NCBI GenBank assembly: GCA_038528235.1
Contig: JBCBEX010000062.1
Location: forward strand, 1-25,285
Reading direction: 5' to 3'
DNA length: 25,285 nucleotides
Source of the DNA: JBCBEX01 sp038528235
GTDB taxonomy: Bacteria; Bacteroidota; Rhodothermia; Rhodothermales; Rubricoccaceae
In this document: positions 1 through 6,837 of the stretch, piece by piece
How the letters are laid out: the number at the start of each line of letters is the position of its first letter
Numbering within the stretch: position 1 is the first letter of the stretch
Made by a program: the position numbers and the translations under genes
The notes under the pieces: model-generated
Seen by the model: only the letters and a program-made list of their open reading frames with translations
Told to the model about the DNA's origin: nothing
Databases searched by the model: none

Positions 1-4
1 GGCG

Positions 5-262
5 ATGGCCTCCATCGCGCACTGGGAAGCGCAGTGCCGGGAAGCTGGCGTAGTCGCGGTCGCGGACGGCCTCGTCACGCTGCGCGACGCCCTCAGCCAG
101 GACCGCCTCGACGGCCGCGCGATCGGCCGCGCGCTGCTCGACCTCGCCGAGGCTACCGAAGCAGCCGCCCCCGACGACAACGAAGCCCTCGCATCCACAC
201 TCGGACGCGTCGCCACCGGCCTTCGGCGCGCGGGGACCTCGCTAGGCGGAGCGAAGGCGTAA
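5..262 (+). CDS. Hypothetical small protein, possibly 5'-truncated
   Basis: This is an 85-residue ORF rich in Ala, Leu and acidic residues, predicted mostly helical, with no signal peptide or membrane segment. I do not recognise the family. The frame is open back to the window edge, so the ATG at position 5 may be internal and the gene may begin outside the window. Third codon positions are strongly G/C, as in the surrounding genes, which supports real coding. It runs convergently to the minus-strand gene ending at 297, and a candidate terminator hairpin overlaps its stop codon. Confidence 0.5.
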   Translation: MASIAHWEAQCREAGVVAVADGLVTLRDALSQDRLDGRAIGRALLDLAEATEAAAPDDNEALASTLGRVATGLRRAGTSLGGAKA

Positions 263-279
263 CCGAGCGCGTTCGCTTT
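251..279 (+). terminator. Candidate hairpin terminator of the first gene
   Basis: GCGAAGGCG (251-259) can pair with CGCGTTCGC (268-276) over nine positions with one G-G mismatch, and TTT follows. The stop codon of the upstream ORF lies in the loop. The T-run is short, so this is only a moderate call. Confidence 0.35.
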
Positions 280-296
280 CCGAGAGCAAGCCTAGC

Positions 297-560
297 CTAC
301 GCCTCAGCCTGACGTCCCGAGAAGGCCGCAAGGCCGGGGTCGACGAACTGGCACATCCAACGGGGCCCGTCGGGGCCGTAGCGACACCGCACGAACTGCA
401 CCGCCAGCCGCCCGTCGGAGAAATGGATCGGGAGCCGGTGGTAGACCACCGCATCCGTTCGTTTCTGCATCCATGCGGCCGACAGCTGCGGGTGGTCGCC
501 CAGCACGCCCACGAGTTCGGGCCACGATGCTTCAAAACCAGGAGCTAGACGGGTGGACAT
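297..560 (-). CDS. Hypothetical protein, 87 aa
   Basis: This is a short soluble protein starting MSTRLAPGF. It is rich in aromatic residues (several Trp, Tyr and Phe) and has a VVYHRLPIHFSDGRLAVQF stretch that looks like paired beta strands. No signal peptide, membrane segment or known motif is visible, and I do not recognise the family. It lies 97 bp downstream of the DUF1361 gene on the same strand and could be its distal operon partner. Codon composition matches the neighbours. Two overlapping ORFs in other frames look like shadows; this frame has an ATG start and the more protein-like composition. Confidence 0.6.
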   Translation of the reverse strand: MSTRLAPGFEASWPELVGVLGDHPQLSAAWMQKRTDAVVYHRLPIHFSDGRLAVQFVRCRYGPDGPRWMCQFVDPGLAAFSGRQAEA

Positions 561-657
561 GGCAACGTTCAGTGGGGCATGCGGGAACGCAAAGGTTACC
601 GACTAGCCTCACCAAATACTAGGCCGCCCAGCCTCGGTCAGTCCCTCCGCCTGCCTC

Positions 658-1314
658 CTACTTCGCGGTGGCCTCGGCGGTCGCGGCTGCCCGGTCCGTC
701 AGCGGACGCAGGGCGAGGTAGCAGAGCGTCAGCAGCACCGAGAACAGGAGCGTCATCCCTACCGCCCTCGGGTGCCCGAACGGGTCGAGGAGCGGAGCCA
801 CCACGTCGGCCAGGAGTGCGCTCGGAGCGGTGAGCACGTCCCACGAGTTCCAGCGGAGGACCCGCCCCAGGTAGATCCCGAAGCTGCCGAGCGCCAGGGC
901 GCCGACCGCGACCGACCAGCCCGCCCGAGCGCCATACCAGCGCCGCACCGTGCCGTGTACCTCCGCCAGGGACACCATGCCGACCAGCATTCCTCCCCAG
1001 GCTGCGGCGAGCAGCAGCACGAGGTCGTACCAATACGGCGCCTCGGGACGCACACGGAGGTGCACCAGGTCGGTGAGGATGTACGGCGCGTTGGGGAAGA
1101 ACAGCAGCCACGCGCTCCCCACGCCGAGAGGCAGCCACCCCGGTCTCTCAAACCGGGCGAGCCCGCGGCTCAGCACCAGCGGGACTGTGGCGAGGAACAG
1201 GTTCCAGAGCAGGAAGGCGAACTGCAGATTGCCTGTCACGGCGATGCGTGCTGCGATGAGGGCCACCGCGAAGCCGACCGAGGCCACGACGAGGCGAGAA
1301 GCAGGAGGGATCAT
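658..1314 (-). CDS. DUF1361 family integral membrane protein
   Basis: This 218-residue protein has about six hydrophobic segments. The signature is WLLFFPNAPYILTDLVHL (about residues 69-86), which is characteristic of DUF1361 proteins, followed by a YWYDLVLLL helix. The family is a set of predicted inner-membrane proteins with no established biochemical role. The ATG at 1314 fits the family length and sits just downstream of a good promoter (TTGACA, 17-bp spacer, TACTTT). A perfect 8-bp inverted repeat overlaps the -10 element, so expression is probably regulated. The 87-aa gene follows on the same strand. The family assignment is from motif recognition and the function is unknown. Confidence 0.85.
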   Translation of the reverse strand: MIPPASRLVVASVGFAVALIAARIAVTGNLQFAFLLWNLFLATVPLVLSRGLARFERPGWLPLGVGSAWLLFFPNAPYILTDLVHLRVRPEAPYWYDLVLLLAAAWGGMLVGMVSLAEVHGTVRRWYGARAGWSVAVGALALGSFGIYLGRVLRWNSWDVLTAPSALLADVVAPLLDPFGHPRAVGMTLLFSVLLTLCYLALRPLTDRAAATAEATAK

Positions 1315-1334
1315 GGAGGGTAGGCAGATCTAGT

Positions 1335-1355
1335 TTACTTTGAATTGCAAAGTAA
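1335..1355. promoter_or_regulatory. Palindromic operator candidate upstream of DUF1361 gene
   Basis: TTACTTTG (1335-1342) and CAAAGTAA (1348-1355) form a perfect 8-bp inverted repeat around a 5-bp AATTG spacer. It covers the predicted -10 element and the start of transcription, where a repressor would occlude polymerase. It is AT-rich against a GC-rich background. The cognate regulator is unknown. Confidence 0.5.
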
Positions 1356-1377
1356 TCTGACACAGCAACCTTGTCAA
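1349..1377 (-). promoter_or_regulatory. Sigma-70-like promoter of the DUF1361 gene
   Basis: Reading the minus strand, TTGACA (complement of 1372-1377) is followed after exactly 17 bp by TACTTT (complement of 1349-1354). The predicted start of transcription is near 1342, about 28 bp before the ATG at 1314. This is the best -35/-10 match I see in the window. Confidence 0.55.
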
Positions 1378-1410
1378 CACGTTGCTACGCCTGCCTGTCC
1401 AGGAGCGTGA

Positions 1411-2583
1411 CTACGTGAGCATGCGCCGAAGCCGGGCACACGCCTCTTCGAGGACCGGCATTTCCTTCGCGTAGCAGAACCGCAGGAGGTAGCGCCCACG
1501 CTCGGGGTCGGCGAAGAACGAGCGTCCCGCGACCGTCCCAACGCCCGCCTCGTCGATGAGGGTGCGGCTGGCGGCGTGGTCGTCCTCGAAGCCCGCGCGG
1601 CGCTCGGCGAGGGCGCGGGTGCCGGCGAGGACGTAGTACGCCCCCTGCGGCCAGTTCACCTCGAAGCCGCACGCCTCCAGCGTCTCGCACAGCAGCGTGC
1701 GCTTAGCGGCGTAGTCGGCGAGCATCTGCGCGTAGTAAGCGTCCGGCATCGGCAGCGCAGCGGCGAGGCCGTGCTGGAGCGGCGCAGGCGCGCAGATGTA
1801 GACGAGGTCGTTGACGAGCCCCATCTTCTCGATCACGGGGCGCGGCGCGACCGCGTAGCCCAGCCGCCAGCCGGTCATGTTGAACGTCTTCGAGAAGCCC
1901 GACAGCGTCACCGTCCGCTCGTACGCGCCCGGCAAGCTCGCCAGCGAGACGTGGCAGTGGTCGTCGTAGGTCATGTACTCGTAGATCTCGTCGGTGACGA
2001 GCCAGAGATCGTGCCCTTCGGCGAGGGCAAGCATCTGCTGCAGTTCGGCCTCGGTCCACACCTTGCCGCTCGGGTTGGCCGGCGTGCAGACGACGACCGC
2101 CTTCGTGCGCGGCGTAATCGCCGCGGCGAGCGCATCGAAGTCGACGGCCCAGTCGGGGGCCTGCAGCGGGACCGCAACGGGCGTGACGCCGAAGAGCTTC
2201 AGGATGCCCGTGTGGTAGCCGTAGAACGGCTCGAAGAGAATCACTTCGTCGCCCGGATTGCAGAGGGCGAGGACGGTCGAGGCGAACGCGCCCGTAGACC
2301 CCGCGCTGACCATCACCTCGCCGTCGTCGGTGGCGGGGATGCCGTTGAAGCGCTGCGCCTTGGCGAGGATGCCCTGCCGCAGCCGCGCGATGCCGTTGTA
2401 GGCCGTGTAGATCGACTGATCGCCGTCGATGGCGGCGATGGCGCCCGTCTTGATCGGGTCGGGCGTGGGGAGGTCGCAGATGCCCTGCCCGAGGTTGAGG
2501 CCGTCGACGCGGCGGACGGCGGCGGTGACGGCGCGGATGTCGCTCTGGCGGAGGGCGTCGGTGCGAGTGGCGAGGGGTTTCAT
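1411..2583 (-). CDS. Class I/II pyridoxal-phosphate aminotransferase
   Basis: This 390-residue cytosolic enzyme of PLP fold type I transfers an amino group from an amino acid to a 2-oxo acid. Visible landmarks are the substrate-side YTAYNG segment (about residues 59-64), SAGSTGAF (93-100) in the PLP phosphate region, the NPSGK motif (170-174), the TDEIYEYM PLP aspartate region (197-204) and SGFSKTFNMTGWRLGY with the Schiff-base Lys at 232. The overall pattern, including FEPFYGYHTGI, is closest to kynurenine/methionine-type aminotransferases (YbdL- or KAT-like). Substrate specificity cannot be read from sequence. The length is normal for the family and the ATG at 2583 is well placed. It is a single gene, with the DUF1361 promoter just beyond its stop. 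Confidence 0.9.
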   Translation of the reverse strand: MKPLATRTDALRQSDIRAVTAAVRRVDGLNLGQGICDLPTPDPIKTGAIAAIDGDQSIYTAYNGIARLRQGILAKAQRFNGIPATDDGEVMVSAGSTGAFASTVLALCNPGDEVILFEPFYGYHTGILKLFGVTPVAVPLQAPDWAVDFDALAAAITPRTKAVVVCTPANPSGKVWTEAELQQMLALAEGHDLWLVTDEIYEYMTYDDHCHVSLASLPGAYERTVTLSGFSKTFNMTGWRLGYAVAPRPVIEKMGLVNDLVYICAPAPLQHGLAAALPMPDAYYAQMLADYAAKRTLLCETLEACGFEVNWPQGAYYVLAGTRALAERRAGFEDDHAASRTLIDEAGVGTVAGRSFFADPERGRYLLRFCYAKEMPVLEEACARLRRMLT

Positions 2584-2639
2584 CGGGACGGGAGAACGCG
2601 GGAAGTCGGGGGAGGCCGCAACGAGGAACTATTGCGTGT

Positions 2640-2687
2640 TGCGTCGTGCGTGTTGGCCTCGATCTGATTCGCAACACGCACGACGCA
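2640..2687. repeat. 16-bp perfect inverted repeat (hairpin) between aminotransferase and histidine kinase genes
   Basis: TGCGTCGTGCGTGTTG (2640-2655) is exactly complementary to 2672-2687, with a 16-nt loop. The arms are built from TGCGT/GTGTTG units, like a dispersed repeat element. No T-run follows on either strand, so it is not an obvious intrinsic terminator, although it could still protect or end the kinase transcript. The rest of 2584-2797 shows no gene. Confidence 0.7.
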
Positions 2688-2797
2688 CCTGCCTCAAGGT
2701 CGGCATTCCCTCCCCCCTCCTCCCAACACCCTCCCCCCAGGCACGTAACCCGGCGGTTGGTCCGTGTGGGGACGCGCAGCGCTCTCACTCGGCGAGT

Positions 2798-4342
2798 CTA
2801 CCCTCGCTCGTGCACCAGCGTGTCGACCACGTCAAACAGTTGGTCGAGAGAGAATGGCTTGGAGAGAAAAGCATCGGCACCGGCCTCGCGGGCCATGTTT
2901 TCCGTGTCCACAACCGCGTCAGCGGTCAACATCAGGATCGGCACGGGGCCTGCGTCACCCCCTGCTGCCTCATCGCTCCGGATCGCGCGGATGACCTCCA
3001 GACCGCCCATATCGGGCATTCGACGATCAACGATGACTAGATCGAACGAGTTGTCCCGCCAGGCCTGCAGCCCATCCTTGCCGCAGTCGGCACTCACGAC
3101 GGTCCAGCCCTGCAAACCTAGCGCCCCCTTCACCACCATCCGGTTGACCTCGTTGTCGTCCACAACGAGCGCACGGCGCTCCTGCGTGGACGCGGCCAGG
3201 GCACCCTTCTCGGAGAGGGATGATTCAGGGGCCTTGGTGCGCTGAAACGGGAGCACTATGCGGAAGCAAGCTCCGCCCTCTGGGGCGTCGGTGACCGCGA
3301 TGGTGCCACCCGCTGCGGTCACGATGCCCTTCGCGATAGCCAATCCGAGGCCGGCACCGTCGTGCCGCCGGGTCGCCGAGCCGTCGACTTGTCGAAAGCG
3401 GTCGAAAATGGCCTCGCGCTCGCTGGGAGGCACACCCGGCCCCGTATCCCGCACTTCGAACACCATGTGTGCTCCGTCCGCATCGGACGCGAGCACGACC
3501 TCGCCCTCCTCGGTGAACTTCGTGGCGTTGCCGGCCACGTTGATGAGCACCTGCCTCAGGCGGCGGGGGTCGACGAGGAAGGGCGTGTCTGCGTCCTGCC
3601 CGGCCTCGGTGCGGATGCGGAGCCCTTTCGTGAGCGCCACACCGCGCACGGCCTCGGCAGCCTGATCGACGAGGGACCGTGCCGTGGTCGGCTTGGGCTC
3701 GAGCTCGATCCGTCCGGCTTCAGCTTTTGTGATGTCTAGGATGTCATCGATGAGCCCGAGCAGAGACTGGCCGGACGAAATGATGGTGCTCACGGCGCCC
3801 TGCTGCTCCTCGTCGAGGTCCATCAGTTGAAGCAACTGGGCCATCCCCAGCACCCCATTGAGCGGCGTGCGAATCTCGTGGCTCATGTTGGCCAAGAACT
3901 CGGACTTCATGCGGTTGGCCGACTCCGCCTCTTCGCGGGCGCGCCGGAACTCTTCCTCCTGCTCCACCCACGCGGTCACGTCGCGCTGGACGGAGACCCA
4001 GTAGCGAAACCACCCGGTCTCGTCGGCGATGGGTTTGATGGCGAGCTCGACGAAAAACGGCTTGCCCTCCTTGGTATAGTTTTTCAGGACCTCGCGGACG
4101 GGCTGCCAGGCTTCGAGCGCCACCCTGATTCTCTTGAGCGCAGCCAGGTCGGTGTCGGGCCCCTGGAGCAGACGGGGCGTCCGACCGATCACCTCCTCCA
4201 GCGTGTAGCCCGTCATGTCTGTGAAGGCCGGATTCGCCCAAACAATCCGGGGGCCTGGAGCGTCGATCGGCTCGGCCTCGGTTATGAGAACGGCATCGCG
4301 AACGTGACGACCAAGGTCACTGGTCACTGCTGACAGGTCCAT
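2798..4342 (-). CDS. Hybrid sensor histidine kinase: LOV-like PAS, HisKA, HATPase, receiver
   Basis: This 514-residue protein has no membrane segments, so it is probably cytosolic. An N-terminal PAS domain (about 10-125) contains GRTPRLLQGPDTD and NYTKEGKPFFVEL, the layout of LOV photosensor domains, but Pro56 sits where photoactive LOV domains have the flavin-adduct Cys. A short coiled coil follows, then HisKA with the phospho-acceptor His155 (MSHEIRTP), then HATPase_c with an N box (NVAGNATKF, about 268-276), DTGPGV (299-304) and GAGLGLAI (329-336). The C-terminal receiver (about 390-512) has acidic Asp395/396, phospho-acceptor Asp439 and Lys495. The ATG at 4342 is preceded by AAGGAG with 4-nt spacing. 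No response regulator lies next to it, so phosphate may go to an unlinked histidine phosphotransfer protein. Confidence 0.92.
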   Translation of the reverse strand: MDLSAVTSDLGRHVRDAVLITEAEPIDAPGPRIVWANPAFTDMTGYTLEEVIGRTPRLLQGPDTDLAALKRIRVALEAWQPVREVLKNYTKEGKPFFVELAIKPIADETGWFRYWVSVQRDVTAWVEQEEEFRRAREEAESANRMKSEFLANMSHEIRTPLNGVLGMAQLLQLMDLDEEQQGAVSTIISSGQSLLGLIDDILDITKAEAGRIELEPKPTTARSLVDQAAEAVRGVALTKGLRIRTEAGQDADTPFLVDPRRLRQVLINVAGNATKFTEEGEVVLASDADGAHMVFEVRDTGPGVPPSEREAIFDRFRQVDGSATRRHDGAGLGLAIAKGIVTAAGGTIAVTDAPEGGACFRIVLPFQRTKAPESSLSEKGALAASTQERRALVVDDNEVNRMVVKGALGLQGWTVVSADCGKDGLQAWRDNSFDLVIVDRRMPDMGGLEVIRAIRSDEAAGGDAGPVPILMLTADAVVDTENMAREAGADAFLSKPFSLDQLFDVVDTLVHERG

Positions 4343-4368
4343 GGAGCTCCTTTATCTACTGCGCGTTC

Positions 4369-4409
4369 GACGTAGTTATCGGCCGATACCCAAGGGGGTT
4401 TACTACGTC
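4369..4409. promoter_or_regulatory. Nested palindromes upstream of the hybrid kinase
   Basis: GACGTAGT (4369-4376) is repeated in inverted form as ACTACGTC (4402-4409). Between them lies a perfect 12-bp palindrome, TATCGGCCGATA (4377-4388). The block sits 27-67 bp upstream of the kinase ATG, in the divergent region shared with the DUF4139 gene, where operators are expected. The 409-bp gap 4343-4751 is visibly less GC-rich than the genes, and I see no credible gene in it. Confidence 0.4.
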
Positions 4410-4515
4410 TTGGCTGGGGGGTACGCGTCTGCGCTGACGACGCTGTGCGTAACTAAGAGGCGACTTGAACGCGTTTGTTTCCAGCCACCGCCTTCATTTC
4501 GATGGAATGTTACTA

Positions 4516-4609
4516 GCACGTTAGCACAAAGCGCTATCCGCTACCCGCCCGACGATGCCCGTGGCCCGACGCGTGGGCTCACAAGATGGCCAAGCATCTA
4601 CTAACGTGC
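4516..4609. repeat. 9-bp inverted repeat in the 4343-4751 intergenic region
   Basis: GCACGTTAG (4516-4524) and CTAACGTGC (4601-4609) are exact complements 76 nt apart. They could close a structured RNA or mark a binding-site pair. No RNA family is recognised. Confidence 0.3.
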
Positions 4610-4720
4610 CTATATCATCTCTACTACACACAGGCTTGAACTACGAAGGCACGCAACCGTCCGGGTCAGTCGTTGGGTGGTGGCGCGGCACATCGGCGCC
4701 GCCTGACCGTGCCGCCCGCC

Positions 4721-4728
4721 TATCTTGC
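4721..4728 (+). promoter_or_regulatory. Candidate -10/-7 element of the DUF4139 gene
   Basis: TATCTTGC lies 23 nt before the chosen ATG at 4752. It resembles the -10 octamers proposed for the DUF1361 gene (TACTTTGC) and the trp leader (TAGCTTGC). No TTG-type -35 is visible at the right distance, so the call is weak. Confidence 0.3.
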
Positions 4729-4751
4729 CTCGTCACCATCCGACTCGTCCT

Positions 4752-6197
4752 ATGCGCCTCCTCGCTATCGCTCTCCTGGCCCTGCTCGCCATGCCCGCTG
4801 CCCAGCCCGCCGATGCCCAGCCGTCCGTCGTCTCGCAGCCTGAGAGCCAGGACGGCGTCGCGCTGACGGTCTACAACCAGAACTTCGCCGTCGTGCGCGA
4901 GGTGCGGCCGATCACGCTCGCGAGCGGCATGAACCGCGTCCGCTTCGAGGGCGTCGCGGCGCAGATCGACCCGACGAGTATTTCCTTGAAGTCGCTCACG
5001 GCGCCGAACAGCCTCGTCGTGCGCGAGCAGAACTACCAGTACGACCTCATCGGCACCAACTCGGTCCTCGACGCCGCCGTCGGCCAGCCGATCCGGCTCA
5101 TCCGTCGACTCGACGACGGGCAGACCGTGACCGAATCGGGCGTGCTCTTGAGCGTGCCCGGCCAAGGCCGCATCGTGCAGCTCGACGACGGACGCGTGCT
5201 CGTCAACCCCGAGGGCACCATCGAGCTCGCGTCGCTGCCGACGGGGCTGCTCAGCCGCCCGTCGCTGCTGTGGCTCTTGAACGCGGGCCGCGCGGGCGAG
5301 CACCGCGCCGAGGTGTCGTACATGACCGAGGGGCTGGGCTGGAAGGCCGACTACGTGGCCGTCGTGAGCGAGGACGAGACGGAGGTGGACGTGACGGGCT
5401 GGGTGACGCTCAACAACCAGAGCGGCGCGACCTACCGCAATGCACGCCTGCAACTCATGGCGGGCGATGTTCGCCGCGTGCAGGACCAGATGCAGATCCG
5501 CGGAGGCCGGATGCAGGAGATGATGATGGCCGATGTCGCCGCCCCAGCGTTCGAGGAGGAGGCGTTCTTCGAGTACCACCTCTACACGCTCGACGGCACG
5601 ACGACGCTCGCCGAGCGCGAGACGAAGCAGATGAACCTGCTCTCCGCCTCGGAAGTCGGCGTCCGGCGACGACTCATCTTCGACGGCTCGGGCACCTACT
5701 TCCCGTCGTACTCGACACGCCGCCCCGGCGCGGGCGGGGCCACCAACGAGATGAGCGCGGCCATCGTCCTGGAGATGGAGAACAGCGAGGAGAACCGCAT
5801 GGGCATGCCGCTCCCGAAGGGCAAGGTGCGTGTCTATAAGGCCGACCGCACGGGCGCGCTCCAGTTCGTCGGCGAGGACCTCATCGATCACACCCCGCGC
5901 AACGAATTGGTGCGGCTCTACATCGGCGACGCCTTCGACGTGGTCGGCACGCGGCGGCAGGTCAACGAGCGCCGCATCTCGGACCGCGTCCGCGAGATCA
6001 CCGTCGAGGTCGAGGTCCGCAACCGCAAGGAGACCGCCGCCGACGTGGCCGTGGTCGAGCGCCTCTACGCCGACTGGGAGATCACGCAGGCGAGCCACGA
6101 ACACACCAAGCTCGACGCCCGCACGGTGGAGTTTCCCCTGGAGGTCGGCCCCGACGAGACTGTGACCGTCCGCTACACGGCTCGGATTTCGTACTAG
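4752..6197 (+). CDS. DUF4139 domain-containing secreted protein
   Basis: The ATG at 4752 is preferred over the in-frame one at 4725 because it starts directly with a signal peptide (MRLLAIALLALLAMPAAQPADA), giving 481 residues. The N-terminal part (about 30-130) is a beta-rich region beginning VALTVYNQNFAVVREVR. The central and C-terminal DUF4139 region includes EVSYMTEGLGWKADYVAVV, GWVTLNNQSGATYRNARLQL and LMAGDVRRV, followed by further beta strands ending VTVRYTARI. The family is a group of exported or periplasmic proteins of unknown biochemical function, related to MucA-inhibitor-like (DUF4140/4139) proteins. It is a single gene, and its stop lies 3 bp from the convergent 151-aa gene. The family is confident and the function is unknown. 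Confidence 0.88.
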   Translation: MRLLAIALLALLAMPAAQPADAQPSVVSQPESQDGVALTVYNQNFAVVREVRPITLASGMNRVRFEGVAAQIDPTSISLKSLTAPNSLVVREQNYQYDLIGTNSVLDAAVGQPIRLIRRLDDGQTVTESGVLLSVPGQGRIVQLDDGRVLVNPEGTIELASLPTGLLSRPSLLWLLNAGRAGEHRAEVSYMTEGLGWKADYVAVVSEDETEVDVTGWVTLNNQSGATYRNARLQLMAGDVRRVQDQMQIRGGRMQEMMMADVAAPAFEEEAFFEYHLYTLDGTTTLAERETKQMNLLSASEVGVRRRLIFDGSGTYFPSYSTRRPGAGGATNEMSAAIVLEMENSEENRMGMPLPKGKVRVYKADRTGALQFVGEDLIDHTPRNELVRLYIGDAFDVVGTRRQVNERRISDRVREITVEVEVRNRKETAADVAVVERLYADWEITQASHEHTKLDARTVEFPLEVGPDETVTVRYTARISY

Positions 6198-6200
6198 GGC

Positions 6201-6656
6201 CTACTCTCGGTAGCTGCTTCGCTCTGTGCTAGTCCCAGCATGATGCCATGCATGGCGAATCAGCCCAGCGGCTTCTTCCAGGCTACTCGCATATGCGGTG
6301 GCGAATAGCCACGGCTCTGGGAGAGGGTGACGTACTTCCCAGAATGCGGGTGCGAGGTCGTGGAGCTTTGATCGGTCCTGGTGGTCCAGAGAGGATCCAA
6401 TCTGCTCGATGTGACGCGCCATAGCTTCGGGATGCTTCGCGCCGATGCGTACACGCCACGTCAGGACTTCTGCCCGATCTGTCAGGACGAGATCCAGGTG
6501 AGAGGTCCAGGCATAAACTTCGATAGCATCGCTCTGCCTTTCGAGATATTCCACGAGCGCACTCATCATGTCGGCTTCCGGCTGTAGCCGACTCCAATCG
6601 CGTTGGTAGAATGAGCCTGCATCCCAGCCTTCTTCTCTAGCGGATTTGAGAACCAT
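6201..6656 (-). CDS. Hypothetical protein, about 151 aa
   Basis: The protein starts MVLKSAREEGWDAGSFYQRDW from the ATG at 6656; a GTG at 6662 is an alternative start. It is soluble and mostly helical, with many Trp, His and Glu residues. A central part (AIEVYAWTSHLDLVLTDRAEVLTWRVRIG) looks like beta strands. I do not recognise the family. Its codons use A/T third positions more often than the neighbours, which suggests a recently acquired gene. It is convergent with DUF4139, with only 3 bp between stops, and its start lies about 55 bp from a dispersed inverted repeat. Confidence 0.6.
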   Translation of the reverse strand: MVLKSAREEGWDAGSFYQRDWSRLQPEADMMSALVEYLERQSDAIEVYAWTSHLDLVLTDRAEVLTWRVRIGAKHPEAMARHIEQIGSSLDHQDRSKLHDLAPAFWEVRHPLPEPWLFATAYASSLEEAAGLIRHAWHHAGTSTERSSYRE

Positions 6657-6709
6657 GGTCACCAGCGTGTGTCGAAAAACTGAGGTAAAAGCTAATCGTC
6701 TACAGTCTT

Positions 6710-6833
6710 GTCATCCTGAGCGGAGTCCGCGCAGCGGACGGAGTCGAAGGCTCTCTGACTGCCTCGGTGCTTCGGTCGAAGCCTGGAAGCTGACGCGCAG
6801 ATCCTTCGACTCGCGCTGCTCGCTCAGGATGAC
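6710..6833. repeat. Inverted pair of REP-like dispersed elements
   Basis: GTCATCCTGAGCG at 6710 and the complementary CGCTCAGGATGAC ending at 6833 form the outer arms. The inner arm ends GAGTCGAAGG (6741-6750) and CCTTCGACTC (6803-6812) also pair. The left copy contains its own small hairpin, GTCCGC-GCA-GCGGAC. This belongs to a type of short palindromic repeat seen in many bacterial genomes, which often gives spurious translations such as CHPERS. The right copy ends 4 bp before the NamZ start. Confidence 0.75.
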
Positions 6834-6837
6834 ACGG

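Noticed and set aside
4341..4604. Plus-strand ORF of 87 codons in the gap upstream of DUF4139
   Set aside because: The composition does not resemble a protein, there is no ribosome site, and it overlaps the palindromic regulatory block.
4641..6104. Minus-strand ORF of 487 codons opposite the DUF4139 gene
   Set aside because: It is an antisense shadow with repetitive His/Arg/Val/Asp composition, while the plus strand has a signal peptide and family motifs.
6646..6837. N-terminal extension of NamZ from upstream starts
   Set aside because: It translates a dispersed repeat and would bury the signal peptide behind 64 unrelated residues.
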